A stretch of DNA of 64,000 nucleotides from Callipepla californica brunnescens (taxonomy: Eukaryota > Chordata > Aves > Galliformes > Odontophoridae). This document shows, piece after piece, positions 25,109-38,030 of this stretch (position 1 is its first letter; every line of letters starts with the position of its first letter). The stretch lies in assembly GCA_023055505.1 (NCBI GenBank), contig JALIRH010000031.1, positions 868,001 to 932,000 on the forward strand. The letters run 5' to 3'. Under the pieces are notes generated by a model that searched no databases, had not been told where the DNA came from, and saw only the letters and a program-made list of their open reading frames with translations. Both the position numbers and the translations under genes were made by a program.

Positions 25109-28100
25109 TACACACACCCAATATATTTCCAGGATTAGTAAATATCATAGTCAAATTTTACACAAAGTAGTTTCTTTAGTCAGGTAGCATATGTGTATCA
25201 GAACATAATACACAGCTGAGACCAGAAAAGGCAAGTAATTTTTGGATTTCTGTCTTCTGCATGCTTATGACTTTTACTTATTGAATGATCACTAACATAC
25301 TAGCCCTAGGCTCCACTTCTATGTACCATCCTGTTTGAAAAAGGCAACCCAAAAGACTTTGACTATCACATTAAATACATGAATAAAGAGGAATCAGCAT
25401 TCTTTAAGTTATTTGGCATGATGACCTCGTACAGCAGATAACATGCAACTAGAGTCTGAGCTATTCGGGTTACACCAAGAGCTGCAATGGCCACACATAA
25501 ATTCATAAAATCAGCCATTACCATCTTACAAATCTCCAGCCTAACAAAAAACATAACAAAGCTCTTCAGAAGTCCAGCACCTGCACAGCATTCTTGAGAG
25601 CAAACTATTCAGAAGAAATCACAGGTAAAACTTTTCCAAATCATATTCTACACACAGTTGTTTAGCATGATTCCCCCAAAATTCAGAAGTTCACCTATGA
25701 AGCTTTTTCAAGCCATCATAAGCCTCTGTCCTTTACCACAGAACTTTGCAAGACAGGAATTATTCACCAATGAGGCTGAAATGAAAGAGTTCTTTACTAC
25801 AAATTGTAATCTAACCTTGTATGTCTATACTCATTGAACAGCTCTCATGTGTCAAATGGACTATTTAAATTTATGTGATATACAAAATCATGTGCACTTC
25901 TGTACGAAGTTATTCTAACATCAGATTGATTCTGACTTAATGAGTTGATATAAAATCAGAGTCTAAAATAATATTTGCCTCGTCAACATGGGTACTATTT
26001 TTTGTTACACCATTTCAATTTCTAAGTCCACTTTCTATAATCAGTAGGCTGTAGGCTGTTCATACTTATGCATGTCTAAACTGTGTGTTTTTCTACAATA
26101 TGAATCAAAGTTTTCAACATTTCATTGCTAGTTCTCCAGGCCTGTCTCAAAATAAGTCTGGCAAGTGGATGATGATTTTAAACAAAAATTCCACTTCTCT
26201 TCATTCAGAGAAAAAAGAATAATAATGCAATGTGCCCTTCGAAAATACTATTTTTTTTTCACTTCTTTTTTTCCCTAACGCTATAGCATTTCTTTTCCTT
26301 GAAAAGGCAGATTTAACTAAGTGTTGAGAAGAAAATTATTCTTTTTTTTTTTTTTTCTGTTGATGACATTTGATGATTGGTTCCAAAGTTAACGGGAATT
26401 CTCACTAAACATTTCTCACACGAGCATTTTCTTTAACTGTGTAATACTTTTATCAAATGGTGTTACAAACTTACTTACTTAAAGTAAAATAAAAAAATCG
26501 CATTAATATACAAGTTCGTCTCAAAATGAAATGTTGTTCTTCTACCTCTAATGTTTGTCTTTTCAAAAAATGTTATTCACAGTGACATGTAGCTCTGAAA
26601 AAACAGTAAAGATCACATTCCATTTCTATTTTGCCAGTACCACACCTCAACAGAGGAATCCACTTTAAAACTTCAGCACTAAGGGAGACTGTGATTAGGA
26701 CAAACTCTTCTACCTAAAAATCTGTAAATCTTCTAAACCTATGAACTGACTAATTCCTTAATTCAGCTACAGCTCACATGGCTCTCATATTTTCTTCTCC
26801 AAGTATTCAAGAAAAAATATAGTTGATGCTCTATGTGTCAGATATGCACAAGACGGACACATTCAAAAAGCATCAGATGCACTACACAAGCATAAGCTGG
26901 TTTTGCAAACTCACTTCTGGACATATCAGACCTACTGTGCATGTGCTAGATTTCTCATCTGCACATGCACACCACATGTAGCAGCCAGAACGCTCAACAG
27001 CCCATTTGGAATTACAGCAGTGAGATATCTGGGAAATCCCTCCAAAAATGAATGAAGCTCACTGGACACCGGCAAGTGAGGAAAGTGGATGATTTAGTTA
27101 CAATACCGAGGTATATGGTAGGTGTTTGCACCTGCTTCATTATGCACTGAATAATTTCTGAACCTATTACCAGCCTTATACCCTATGTTAATATTATTGT
27201 GTGCATTAATACACAACTATCATGCTAATGGTAAAATAATTGATTCCAGCAGAATCAACAATCTTGACAGACAATTTTCCTCATAAAATTAGAGGCGTAT
27301 CACCTCCTTCCCTGTCAGTGAGTAAAATGGTGTTTTCTAGTTAAGGAGAACATCCAGATCCAGTGGTATGGCAATTACAGCAGCTAATGTTCTGACATTA
27401 ATGAGCAGAATTAAGAAAACACTTCACAGAGATCATACTCCCAGTGTACTAGGTCTCATTATAAAGTTATAGGCACTTAGTGTAGTCAGTTTGCTGAAAC
27501 ACTGAAATATCCTCAACTTTCCTAATTTGACTAGAAGTGTTAATTGCAGTAAAATAAGATGTATAGTAGAATCAGATATTCAACTGTCAGTGGAATGCAC
27601 ACAGCAGCATATAGTGACAAACTGATCTCCCAAGCTTCATATGATGACAGTATCATGCTCAGAAAGGTCATCAGCTCAAGATTCACAACTAGCTTTCTAG
27701 TGCCGTATCATTAAGTTGTAGAAATAAAATCTATATGACTGCATGTTTGGGGGATTTGGGTGTTTGTTTTCTTTTTTTTTTTTTTAGAACCACTGCCTCC
27801 AGGAAATTTAAAATATTTTGAAATATATGTAAATGAATTACACTCAATATTTTATCAGGAGACTAAAGACTGCCCTCAAAATCCTGACATTACATAAAAT
27901 GACCTATGACACTAGCTCATTCCAGTTTATCTCAGTCTCTTTCCAGGCATCAGAATCATTTTACTATCCTGTTATCCTGTTACAATGCTAAGTGAACAGT
28001 TCAAGAAGGTCTAGGATATATCATTTTACAAATTCACCAATATATTATTTTAACTTTTGCCAGAAATATATATATATTAAAAAAAAAGCCAAACAGATTC

Positions 28101-28141
28101 ACATACAGACACCTCTGTTAATCCTTGATCCTTCTCAACGT
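25109..28141. other. AT-rich non-coding stretch
   Basis: No transposon or coding region recognised. T runs occur near 26341 and 27771, and a short AT repeat near 28065. Confidence 0.6.
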
Positions 28142-29100
28142 GAAATCACAGAAAAGTAGAATGGTTTAGGTTGGAAGGGACATTTAAGAACATCTATCTC
28201 CAACCCTCCCACTATAGTCAGGGACACCTCCCACTAGACCAGGTTACTCAAAGCCCCATCCTGTCCTTGAAAACCTCTACAGAGAGGGAACCCATAACCT
28301 CTCTGGGCAACCTGTTCCAGGGTCTCACCACCCTCACAGAGTAGAATTTCCTCCTGATATCAAGTCTAAATCTATTTTATTACAGTTTAAAAGACATATG
28401 CGCTCGTCCTGTCACTGCCCTTATAGAAAGTCCCTCCCCAACTTTCCTGTAGGCCTCTTTCTGATACTGGGAGGCTGCTATAAGAGCCTTCTCTTCTCCA
28501 GGCTGAACAGCCTCAACAAAGCCTGAACGGATGGCACTTCAGCACTGTGATAATCTTTCTTTCCCCCTCTCTGGACCCATTTCAACAGCTCTGTGTCCTA
28601 CTTGCACTGGGGGCCCCAGAACTGGATGCAGGACTCAAGGCAGGGTATCACAAGAACAGAGCAGAGGGGCACCTCCCTCAACCTGCTGTTCACATTTCTC
28701 TTGATGCAATCAGGACACAGCTGGCCTGAGCTGGAAGCACACATTGCCACATCATGTTGAGTCTTTCATCAACTAACACTCTCAAATTCTTCTCCTCAGG
28801 GCTGCTCTCAAGCCATTCCCTGCCCAACCTTTTATCTGTGCTTGGGATTGCCTCAACACAGGTGGAGGATCTTGATGAACTTCATGAGGTCAGCGTGGGT
28901 CCACCTCTCAAGCCTGTCCAGGTCCCTCCTTATAGCTTCTCTTCTCTCTAGCATGTCAACTGTAGCACTCAGCTTGATGTCATCTGCAAACCTGATGAGG
29001 GTGCACACAGTCCACTGTCCATGTCACCTACAAAGATGTTACACAGATCCGATCCCTGAGTAATGATCCGATCCCTGAGTAATGCCACTCACCACTCGTC
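28142..29100 (-). mobile_element. CR1 LINE 3' half, minus strand, about 0.96 kb
   Basis: On the plus strand the 3' end is near 28142 ('agaatggtttaggttggaag'), followed by the reverse complement of the 3' UTR ('aacctctctgggcaacctgt'), the MSQQ-type region and the ADD-box region near 28985 ('tcatctgcaaacctgatgag'). It stops shortly after 'caaagatgttacacag', which corresponds to the NIFVxD peptide region. It carries a private 19-bp tandem duplication at its 5' side. Confidence 0.9.
29046..29083. repeat. 19-bp perfect tandem duplication inside CR1
   Basis: The 19-base unit GATCCGATCCCTGAGTAAT occurs twice head to tail with no mismatch, suggesting a recent slippage or repair event within an old CR1 copy. 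Confidence 0.95.
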
Positions 29101-29112
29101 TCCACAAATGTT

Positions 29113-29150
29113 CTAGTTGTTGTTGTTGTTTCGTTTTTGTTGTTTTGCTT
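29113..29150. repeat. GTT trinucleotide repeat
   Basis: Imperfect GTT units just beyond the CR1 5' side. The complementary strand is AAC-rich. Confidence 0.8.
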
Positions 29151-30256
29151 TGATACAAAATCTGTGAATCTAGAAATGCACCACACATTCCCACTAGTTC
29201 TGTCAATTTTAACAGGCTCAGTTTGAAACAGCATTAGTCTCCAGTCCATGCTAAAACTCATCTAACTCAGAGCCAGTCATCACAGCACTAACCACACTTG
29301 TTTCTAAGAAGCAGAATCAAATGAGGAAAGCATGTGGGAACCAAAAGAACAATAGCGGGTAGGAGGCAGAAAATCAACTGTTGCACAGAATCACTGCCTC
29401 AAGCACCCTGTACTTTCCTGTGGATCTAAATCCAAGGAAAAGTAGGAGGAGATCACTGATGCTTCTCAGTATAATAGTACTTCTGCTCATTCTCCCAAAA
29501 TAGATCAGTATAAACACATTCTCATGACTCAACTCTCAGAAAGACTTTACATATATATAATTTGAAGAGGGGAGAGATAAGAGAGAAATGTGCACAGAGA
29601 TACTAGCCTGTGTGCTGCACAACACTTCTGATGAGGGAAGTGTACAACAGCTAAAGAGCACAAAGAGAACAACAGAAGGAAGACATACCCATATAATCCC
29701 AACATCTAAGACATATTCAAATTCAGAGGATCCCTTAAAAGAGTGAGTGGTCTGAAGGAGGTTCTTCATGGTCCTTATCTGAGGAAACAGAAAAAGTCCT
29801 ATAAAGTGCTTATGATTGTCACAGGAGAGACATAATTATTTTGGTGGGTGTGAAAAGCAAACTACAGAAGCTGAGTAATCTTCATTTTTTCTTAAGTCAA
29901 ACTAGTCAGAGCAGATAGGGATCCTAAAGGGTTCTATGTTTTTTTACAAATAAAAAGTTCCAACAACATACACCAGTGAGGATATTGGTTGTTACTCTCC
30001 TCTCTTTTAGAAAATAGGATAGCCAAGATAAATTATTGTTCAACAGACATTTCTGTACAGTTAGCACTTTGCTGTGGCTCTCTCACTTGAGATGCCACAA
30101 ACAAATTGAAGAGCAGTAGTCAGTATATTACAGAGATGCTAGTAGCAACTTCTGTTTGTATCTCATAGCCTTTATTTATTTGGTCAGCATTAATCAACTT
30201 CTGACTGTACTAAAGCAACATCCAAACCATCACCTCTATGGCCTAGAAGCATCTAC
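29151..30256. other. AT-rich non-coding stretch
   Basis: No repeat or coding region recognised. Short frames of about 77 codons have no domain. Confidence 0.55.
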
Positions 30257-30345
30257 ACAGAAACACAGAATAGCTTGGGTTAGAAGGGACCTTGAAAATC
30301 ATCTCACTCCAACACTCCTGCTGTAAGGAGGGTTGCCACCCAATA
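30257..30345 (-). mobile_element. CR1 3' tip, minus strand
   Basis: About 90 bases. 'aatagcttgggttagaaggg' followed by 'accttgaaaatcatctcact' and 'ccaacactcctgctgtaagg' are the reverse complement of the CR1 3' UTR end. It is severely 5'-truncated, which is the commonest kind of CR1 insertion. Confidence 0.8.
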
Positions 30346-33300
30346 AATCACTTCTGTAACAATGAGAACTGATAGAACAAAAAAATGTTTCCTTACTAAC
30401 TCAAAAGTCACCTCTTACTTGGGAATCTGTTTGTCTGATATAAGAATATTCACAAGCAAGATTTTGAATATCCTTTCTTATGTGACCAATAGCGCTATCT
30501 CAGTTAATGAAACTGATATTCCTTAAGAAAGTTGTACACCATGATTCGCATATTATATTCTGCATATTTTCAGATTAACTTAGAGTTTCACCATTCTGCA
30601 GTCTGAGTAGAACCGCTGTTCTTGGAACCCAAATTAGCATCTATACAGTGACAAACAGGGACAAATCATTACTGCTTTACTTGCATCATAACTCAGTTGA
30701 TGCAATAGTGAGAAACAGGACATCCCTGAAGTCTTCTCTGCAGCTATTTTAATTGCTTAGCTAATTAAAATCTGTTCTTCCCTGCCCTGCTGCCTCAGTA
30801 GCTCTTCAGTTTTCACCAAGCTTCATTACTAAAAACAGCCTTATTCATTTCCTCTAACAATTTTTGAGATACACCAGATTTTTTGGAAATTCTAAGTCAT
30901 CCAGCCACATGTAATGGCTACATTTTCATTTCTATCTGTATCTCTTTTTCTAATATCCTAATCTCTTGAGGGACCAATAGCACAATTCTCTAAAGCACAT
31001 CTTGTCATCAAGAACTTCTGTTGTCTAGGAATCCTCTTACACTGGCAAAGCAGAAAAAAGAGGAATTAAATTACTGCGAATTGGACTCTCTTTAATAAAC
31101 GATTTCAAAATGAAAAGAAGAATGAGAGCAAGTACTGAAACATTACCACGTGTTTCAACTTTTCCAGCAAGTAAGTAATTTCCATTTTTTTAAGCTATGA
31201 AAGCAGAACACCCCCAAAAAGGGGTGTGAAGATTACAAATTTCATTGTTCGATATCTAAAATATTCTGAGCATGCACACAAGTCCTGTTTGTCATTACAA
31301 ATTGTGTTTTTTTAAAAAACTTGCAGATGAACTAAATTGATCAATTCAACTCAGCTAATATTGTTAATATTCCTTGCATGGATAGTACAATATCTCAGTA
31401 TTAATGTCATGAGCAGTTTGAAATACAGTATCATTTGAAAAGCCAACCATAACCTCTTTCTCCCAGGAATTTCACCTGTCTTTCTTGGTTTTAGACTTGG
31501 AAATCATTTTCCTGTAATTGTGGAAATATATATACACATACAAATGCATGTACATATACACAATATATTTGTCCATATTTTTTTCTTGAATTAAATTTAT
31601 ACATACAAGTTGCTTCATATTTCATAATCTTGAATTTAGATTTATAAAAGGATTAAGCAGAAATACTCTAATCAAAATGAAGTTTCATCTGTCTTCACAG
31701 GAACTGATTATTTCTGAGTTGTTTTGTTGATCAGTTCAGAAGCTAGGGTTAAAAACTATTACATGTGTGTTCATAAAAAAGTCAAATACAAAAGGAAAAT
31801 GTTGAAAGAGTAGTCACAGTAAATAACAAACATATCATTACCATTCAAAGGAAATAATGAGAAACAAAGATATAATAACTAACTATAATGAATTAGCACA
31901 TTACTGTCAGGTATTTATTCTCCTAACACCTCAGTTCTGGAGAAGACTGGCAATAAGTAGCAGACTGTTTTCATTTTTTGTGTATTTAGGCATGATATTT
32001 TAATTTTTTCTTTGTGCCTTCAGAGTTATTCTGTTTCAGAGAATTTTAAAACAACACAGGTTTTCTTTTTGTTTGTTTGTTGCAATTTATGCCAGCTAAC
32101 ACAACTTTTCAATGGGAGATCACCTCCCAGTCTTTACATCAAACTTCATCATGTCATTAAAGTAAACACATTATCTAAAAGTAAAGAGAACATATGAAGA
32201 ACAGGAAGAACTATCTGTACCGGAAAAGAATGTGACTTTTTAAAAACTACATTTTCTTTTTGAAAGTGTAACTAAAAGGGTAGTTTTTGTGACAGGATTA
32301 TTGAACTGCTGCTTCAGCAGAAGTAATAATTACGTGTCTCTAAAGAGTTTATTGAAGCTACAACAGATTAAATGGGTTATAACATGATACTTATGTCATT
32401 TTCTAGTCAGTGTTAAACTTACAATTGAGAATTATGTCCAAAAATATGCTTTTGTGTTCTTAAATGATAATAAAACCTGGAGTACTTTAAGGAGTATTTC
32501 TCTGAATTAAGTTGCAATAAATAAAAGAATATCCAGATGAACACTTATTCAGATGAATTCCAAAAGACCATATGCATCAAGTGGTTGTTTCCCAAAGTGA
32601 AATAAAAATAACAAAGAAATAAATGATAATTAAAAAATCTCATGTTACATGAATTAAAAGCATAAAAAAATCTAATTTGCAGAAGAGATCGTAGAAAGCA
32701 GAAAAAATAAGTTTTCACTGCTCCCAGTCCAAGATCTATGGACTTACCTCTTTACAGTTGTTGGTTCCCTCTTTCCTTTTTTCTCTTCTTAGAGAAATCT
32801 GGTATTTTGAGGCAGGACCTCAGCAAGTTCAAAGAATTGTTAATGGATCTGGTCCAACAGGAAAACAAGACTTCAAAGATCTGTCTTGGCTTTTTGAGAG
32901 ATAGGAAAGGACAATTCTGCCATACCAATTCTCAGACTAACAGATTACCCATGCATATACCTTGATGTGTTCAAGTACAATGTGAAATCAGTCTTTTATG
33001 AAAAAAAAGTAGGTCTTCCACCATCTAAAAATTATCAGGTCCCAGAGAAGTAAATTCCTTAAAATCAGAAATCTCCAGTTATTAATAATTCTTAAGTTTT
33101 GCCCAAGAAGTTGGACATTATCACTCTGATTGTTAAATTTCCACTTCATTCTGAAATACATGAGCTGTGATTTCAAATACAGTACAGACTTTATTTTAGT
33201 GACTAATAATTATCATTTCCGCAAGAAAGAAAGAAAAATATCAAGATTACTTCACGCATTTTCAGGAGAAAGTAACAGATAATAATTGTGGAAATTGAGT

Positions 33301-35099
33301 TAACCACTGTCATTCTATTATTTAAGTGATAGCCTTCTACCCACATAGGTTCTTGGTGTTGTCTGTTGGTTTTTTTTCCCCTGTTTTCCGCATCTTCACT
33401 AAAAACCACTACAACAGTGATGTGTTTCACCTATGTGAAAAGTCAATTACGTTACAGTCTGATATCTGGTACAGAGAACTACATCGAAAAACAGAATCAT
33501 AGAATAAGTAATCAAGGGGCTACTGATGGCTCTCTACAGTAGGCACCTTCCAGAATTATTTAAATACAAAATATGAAACTTTAAGAGCAGCAAATAATTT
33601 AGCAATTCCCTGTGAAAACAGAAGATTACAAATGCTTTTTTTTTTTCAGTACTTTTCAGACAGAATTCAGTCCACAGATCAGAAAATTCCTTCTCAAAAA
33701 AACGTAACAGGCAAGCAAAAGCATTTTTCACAGGATAGTTTATCATAAATATTTATTAAGAGGTCCAACTCTCACACTATTTAACAAGCACTTAAGTAGT
33801 GAGAATAGCATTTTCTTTTTCACACTGGTAAGAGAACAAACTCAAGATTAGCTGTTAGGTCAGGTTTAATAGGACCAACTCCTCAAAAAAAGGTTTTTTT
33901 TACGGCTTTCCTGGCAACCTACAGCAGAGAGATACTGGGTAACACATTCAGAAGGAAGACCTGACAAAGTGATACCATGTTGAGGTACAGCAAACTGCTC
34001 TCAGACTGAAGTATCTATCCTTTTTTGGTTTTGTCATGAATAAGTGATCAGAAAAACCATTTATCCAAAGCACACAGATAAACAAATAATCATTATTAAC
34101 AATGAAACAGTCTGAACAATACTCTGGAAAGTCTCAAAATGGCAGAAGGTGTTTTGAGTGATTTTTCTTCAGATGTGAATTAATTCCCAGGCCCAGGCAA
34201 CGAAGTTTGAAACTTATTATTCCATTTTTTTATCTATTTAGTTTTAGTTCTTTTTTAGTAAGTCTACAAACCAATTAGGAAGAGGTAAAGCTTTAATCAC
34301 TCCAAGCAAAAGCATTTCAATAGAAAAAAAAAAGGGAAAAAACAGTGTAGATACCTAAAATAAGTGCTCGATAAAGACAAAAAAGTCCAACCTGCCATAG
34401 ATGACAAAGTATTTTATTGGTGAATTGGTTCTGCTCCCTTTAGCCAGTCAGAACTTACTTTATCTGTGATAAAACCATATATTTTCTCCTACAATTATGC
34501 GAGATAAGCAAATTTCCTTATAATTAATTTTACAATTCATGGTCAACAGCAGCACATCGTGTGACCTCTGCCCCATGCAGACATGTCTTGTTGCAGGCTT
34601 CATTCGCTCAAGCCTTCACCTTTCCTCCTAATCACACAGCTAACAGACTCCTTGTTTCCATTTTTATTGGAGCTTTCATTGCTACATTTTCAGAACACTG
34701 AAACCATCAGGAAAGTGTTAGAAAAATTATAATGGACGAAGAACGGACACCTGCTTTTAACAAGCTCCTGCAAGCTAAATCCCCCAGCCAGAACAGGCCA
34801 GGGAACTGGGATTGAATGCAGGCTAAAACAGCACCAAGTACATAATGCTGCCAGGCCACTGCATGCCACCAGCTCTGGTAGGGGAAAGGAACGTGAGAAC
34901 TATTAGGAAGAACATTACTGTGGATTCTAAGTTATTATTAGATTATTTTAGCAATCTCTGTCCTGGGCTAGATCTACTATTTTTATTTTTAAACGTCCTT
35001 TCAATAACCATTGTTGGTATGCTTCTAATGTTTACAAGAAGCTGCAAGAGTCATCAGGTGTGTTGGTGTGTAGCTTGAAAATTAATTCTCAAAGGACTT
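30346..35099. other. AT-rich non-coding stretch
   Basis: Nearly 4.8 kb with no recognised transposon or exon. A CA/TA-rich patch lies at 31535-31565. The short frames present have no domain. Confidence 0.55.
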
Positions 35100-35569
35100 T
35101 TTAATGTTGATTTCCACAGTCCCAGGGCAATGTAGGCTGACTGGGACCTGGGGGAGTCTCCAGCACCTGCACAGAGTGGGCTTAGCCCAGGCTATTCAGG
35201 TCTTCACTAAGGTAGGAAGTGAAATTTCGAGGTCTGTACCCTGGCTTCACAGTTGGGATGTCTTGGTGAGGAAAAGACTGCTCCTTGCATGGGTCTCTCA
35301 TGCCTTAGCTCTTGTCACTGCCTCTCACCCTCCCACCCCACACCACATGCAGAGCCTGTGGCCTGACCTCCCCCCCTTCCTCGTGGTGCTGGGGCTGCTG
35401 CTGGGTGCCCACATGGCCACACTGCAACCATCACCTGGCTGAACAGGCCCCACTCCACATTTCACACAGCATGGGCCCCAGCTCCACTGCCCTGGGGCCA
35501 TTCCTGCCCTCCCGCCAGTATGGGAGAGTCTCTTCCCCCCAGACTTTAGGGTCCCCACCCTGACACATG
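35100..35569. other. GC-rich unclassified segment
   Basis: Composition shifts sharply from about 35% GC to well over 50%, with few CpG. Overlapping frames on both strands (112, 83 and 86 codons) are open only because of this composition. No repeat family was recognised. It abuts the minus-strand CR1-type element and could be its highly diverged 3' part or a separate old insertion. Confidence 0.4.
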
Positions 35570-38030
35570 AGTTACAGGGAGCCATGGCTGGTGCCTGGCT
35601 GGAGAAGTGGTAAATGGCATCCCCATGTCTCCTCTTGTCCCCATGATTTTACTGCAGAAGGCAGTCAGGTGGGACAGCCTTCATTTACTCCCATAAACTC
35701 CTGCTGATTGCTTCCTGTCGCTCTCTGCTCCCTCATGTGCCCAGACATGGGCTCCTTGATCTTACCTGTGACTCAAGGGAGGCTGGCTGGCCTGGAGTTC
35801 AACAGGCTGGTTTTTCCCTACTTCCGAAGGCAGGTGGGACACTTGCCATTCTCCAGCTGTTGGGGACCTCCCCTGAACCTCACAACCTTTCTGAACTGAT
35901 GGAGTGTGGTAACACAAAGGCAGTATCCAGCTCCATCAACACCCGGGGGTGCAGCCCAACAGGTACCTGAGAAATGTGTGGCTCCAGTGCTCTGAAGTAA
36001 TCCCTGGTTGCTAGCTCCTCTCCTCCTTGAGTCCTGTCATCAAGCAAAGGAGCTTGGCAGACCTTGTTGGTGATGACAAAGAAGGCAATGAGGACCTCAG
36101 CCTTATCTGTTTCTGCTTCTACTGTAGCACCTGTAGTGCAGCTTGCTAAAAGACCACAGCACAACAAGGAGGCTGTGATCCATATGACACCAGAGGTCGG
36201 TGCTTTGCTTTCAGGCTGTGGTGTGCTACACAAATACCTTGACCATGGGATGAACTCATACAGCTAATTGTAAGGGAGAAGTCTGCCAGCAGCTCCCATT
36301 CAGCAGAAGCGATAACACCACCTGTGTGTCCTTGCATTTGTGTAACAGCAAGTTCTCATAAGAATATCCTTTCTTTTTAACAGCAGAAATTATTAATGAA
36401 TTCTTAAGTTCTTGTACGAAAAACCTACAGTTGCTTGAATGGGGGAGCTTTTCTATAGTCAGGAGATGTGTAGTGTGCTGCACATGAAGTGGAAGTCCAT
36501 TTGATCTAAAAGGATCATCTATACTATTCAGTTTCTTTGTAGTATTATCTCAAATAAACAGCATCTTAAGTTCTATTTCATATTCCAAGATTCTTTCTGA
36601 GTTCATGGTGCTAAACACTGCCTTTCAAAATGTCAAGGGTTTCCTTGGTCACACTTCTACCACAAAAACAGAGGCAAATCTCTTCTTGCTGCCCTTAACA
36701 TACCTTGCAAGTCTCAAGTCCATTTGAGCTTTGGCTTTCCTGACACCATGCCTACATAGTTGTTTCATGATTCTCTTTCCGTAACTATTCTCCCCCATCC
36801 TGTACATTGCGTTTTCACACTGGAACTTTGCATTTCGTGCTCATGCAGACTAGCTTTCTGCTCTGTCTTCTTTGTTTTCTTGAGTACCAGGACCACTAAG
36901 AACACACTCCTCAAAGGCTGACCAGTTTTTCTTTGCCCTTCACAGCTGCCTTAAATGGTATCCACCTACAGAATATGCCAAAATCCCTTCTCCCAGAGTC
37001 TGTACTATGCTATTCTCCTGCCTCAGGAACGCAACCTCACTGTTTTATGGTCACTATAGCAAAAGATGTAATTGCTAATCCGTCACCCACTGTTTTCTGG
37101 TCAGTTAACTGCAGAATCACCTGCACATCATCATGTCCGGAAATGAGGGTCATGTTTGGAAAAATCAGGGTAAGTACCAGAGAACTGAACAATGAGCTGA
37201 GTTTCCTTTACTCTAAAAATGAGTGATGGATTTGCAGGAAATGGCAGAGGAACACAATGACTGATATGGTTTGGTGGGCATAGTGGGGATGGGTTGGCAG
37301 GCTAAATGATCTCCATGATCTTTTTCAACATTGATGATTCTACGATTGTGTGACAAACTATGCATTCCCTCCAAAGCTGGCTTATCCAGTATCTGTTTAG
37401 CAAGTACTTACCTATAACATCTCCTGTATGGCTTTTGTCCTGACATGTTAAATTTCCCAGTGAGGATAACTTCACCTACTTCCTTACCTGGTTGATGGTC
37501 TGTAACACACTCCTCCCACACTGTCATGCTGAGCAACTCCTTGGATTTGACTGCAAGCCCAGGCCCAAGCCTCACACATCAGAACCACTGCTTCCCACAG
37601 ATGACCTTTTACTCCCTGTCTCCGTCTCCTGAAGGGATGATATCCATCCGTTGTAGTGCTTGGGTGATATGAGCTGTCTGTCCCACTATGGCTTACATCA
37701 CAATAACACTGCAGCTCTGTAACTTGCTGACTCTCATCCATCCTGATCAGCTCCTAGACTGTATGCAGATGTTTACATGCCCTGTAGGTGGATGTTCTTT
37801 CGCCCTGTTTTAACAAGTCCAAACTCTCCTTTATTCCCCCCATGCTGCACCTTCTGCTTTCTGCCCTTACAATTTCTTCACCTAACTCTGGGCTGTAATC
37901 TGCTCCCTCTCACATCACTCCCATTTTAATACTCTCCTTACCAGGTTGGCTGGCTTCTTGGCAATGATAGTTTTCCTCACTAACTGAGAGGGAATGTGAC
38001 AGATGATGTTTTTAATTTACAGGTGTAAAA
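35570..38030 (-). mobile_element. Ancient CR1-type LINE, minus strand, 5' parts retained
   Basis: A very diverged element read right to left. Near 37920-38020 the text 'accaggttggctggcttctt' is the reverse complement of a region upstream of ORF2. Near 37020-37130 'caggaacgcaacctcactg' belongs to the endonuclease part. Near 36700-36800 'aagtctcaagtccatttgag' then 'ctttggctttcctgac' is the linker, equivalent to the plus copy at 54140-54180. The frame at 35880-36233 reads 'ETDKAEVLIAFFVITNK' and 'GLHPRVLMEL' (family usual DKAEVLNAFFASVFT, GLHPRVLREL). It continues through the PVSLTS and YLDF regions to about 35600. It differs from most copies here, which keep only the 3' part. Confidence 0.7.
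37240..37356 (+). mobile_element. Short CR1-like tail nested in the minus-strand LINE
   Basis: 'gggttggcaggctaaatgat' followed by 'ctccatgatctttttcaaca' and 'ttgatgattctacgattgtg' has the order of an avian LINE tail (GGTTGG, TGATCT, TTTTCCAAC, octamer repeat) in plus orientation. It lies inside the minus-strand element, so it inserted later. Confidence 0.65.

Noticed and set aside
33490..33515. 'agaatcatagaataa' as a CR1 tail
   Set aside because: Fifteen bases of octamer-like sequence without the preceding 3' UTR are not enough.
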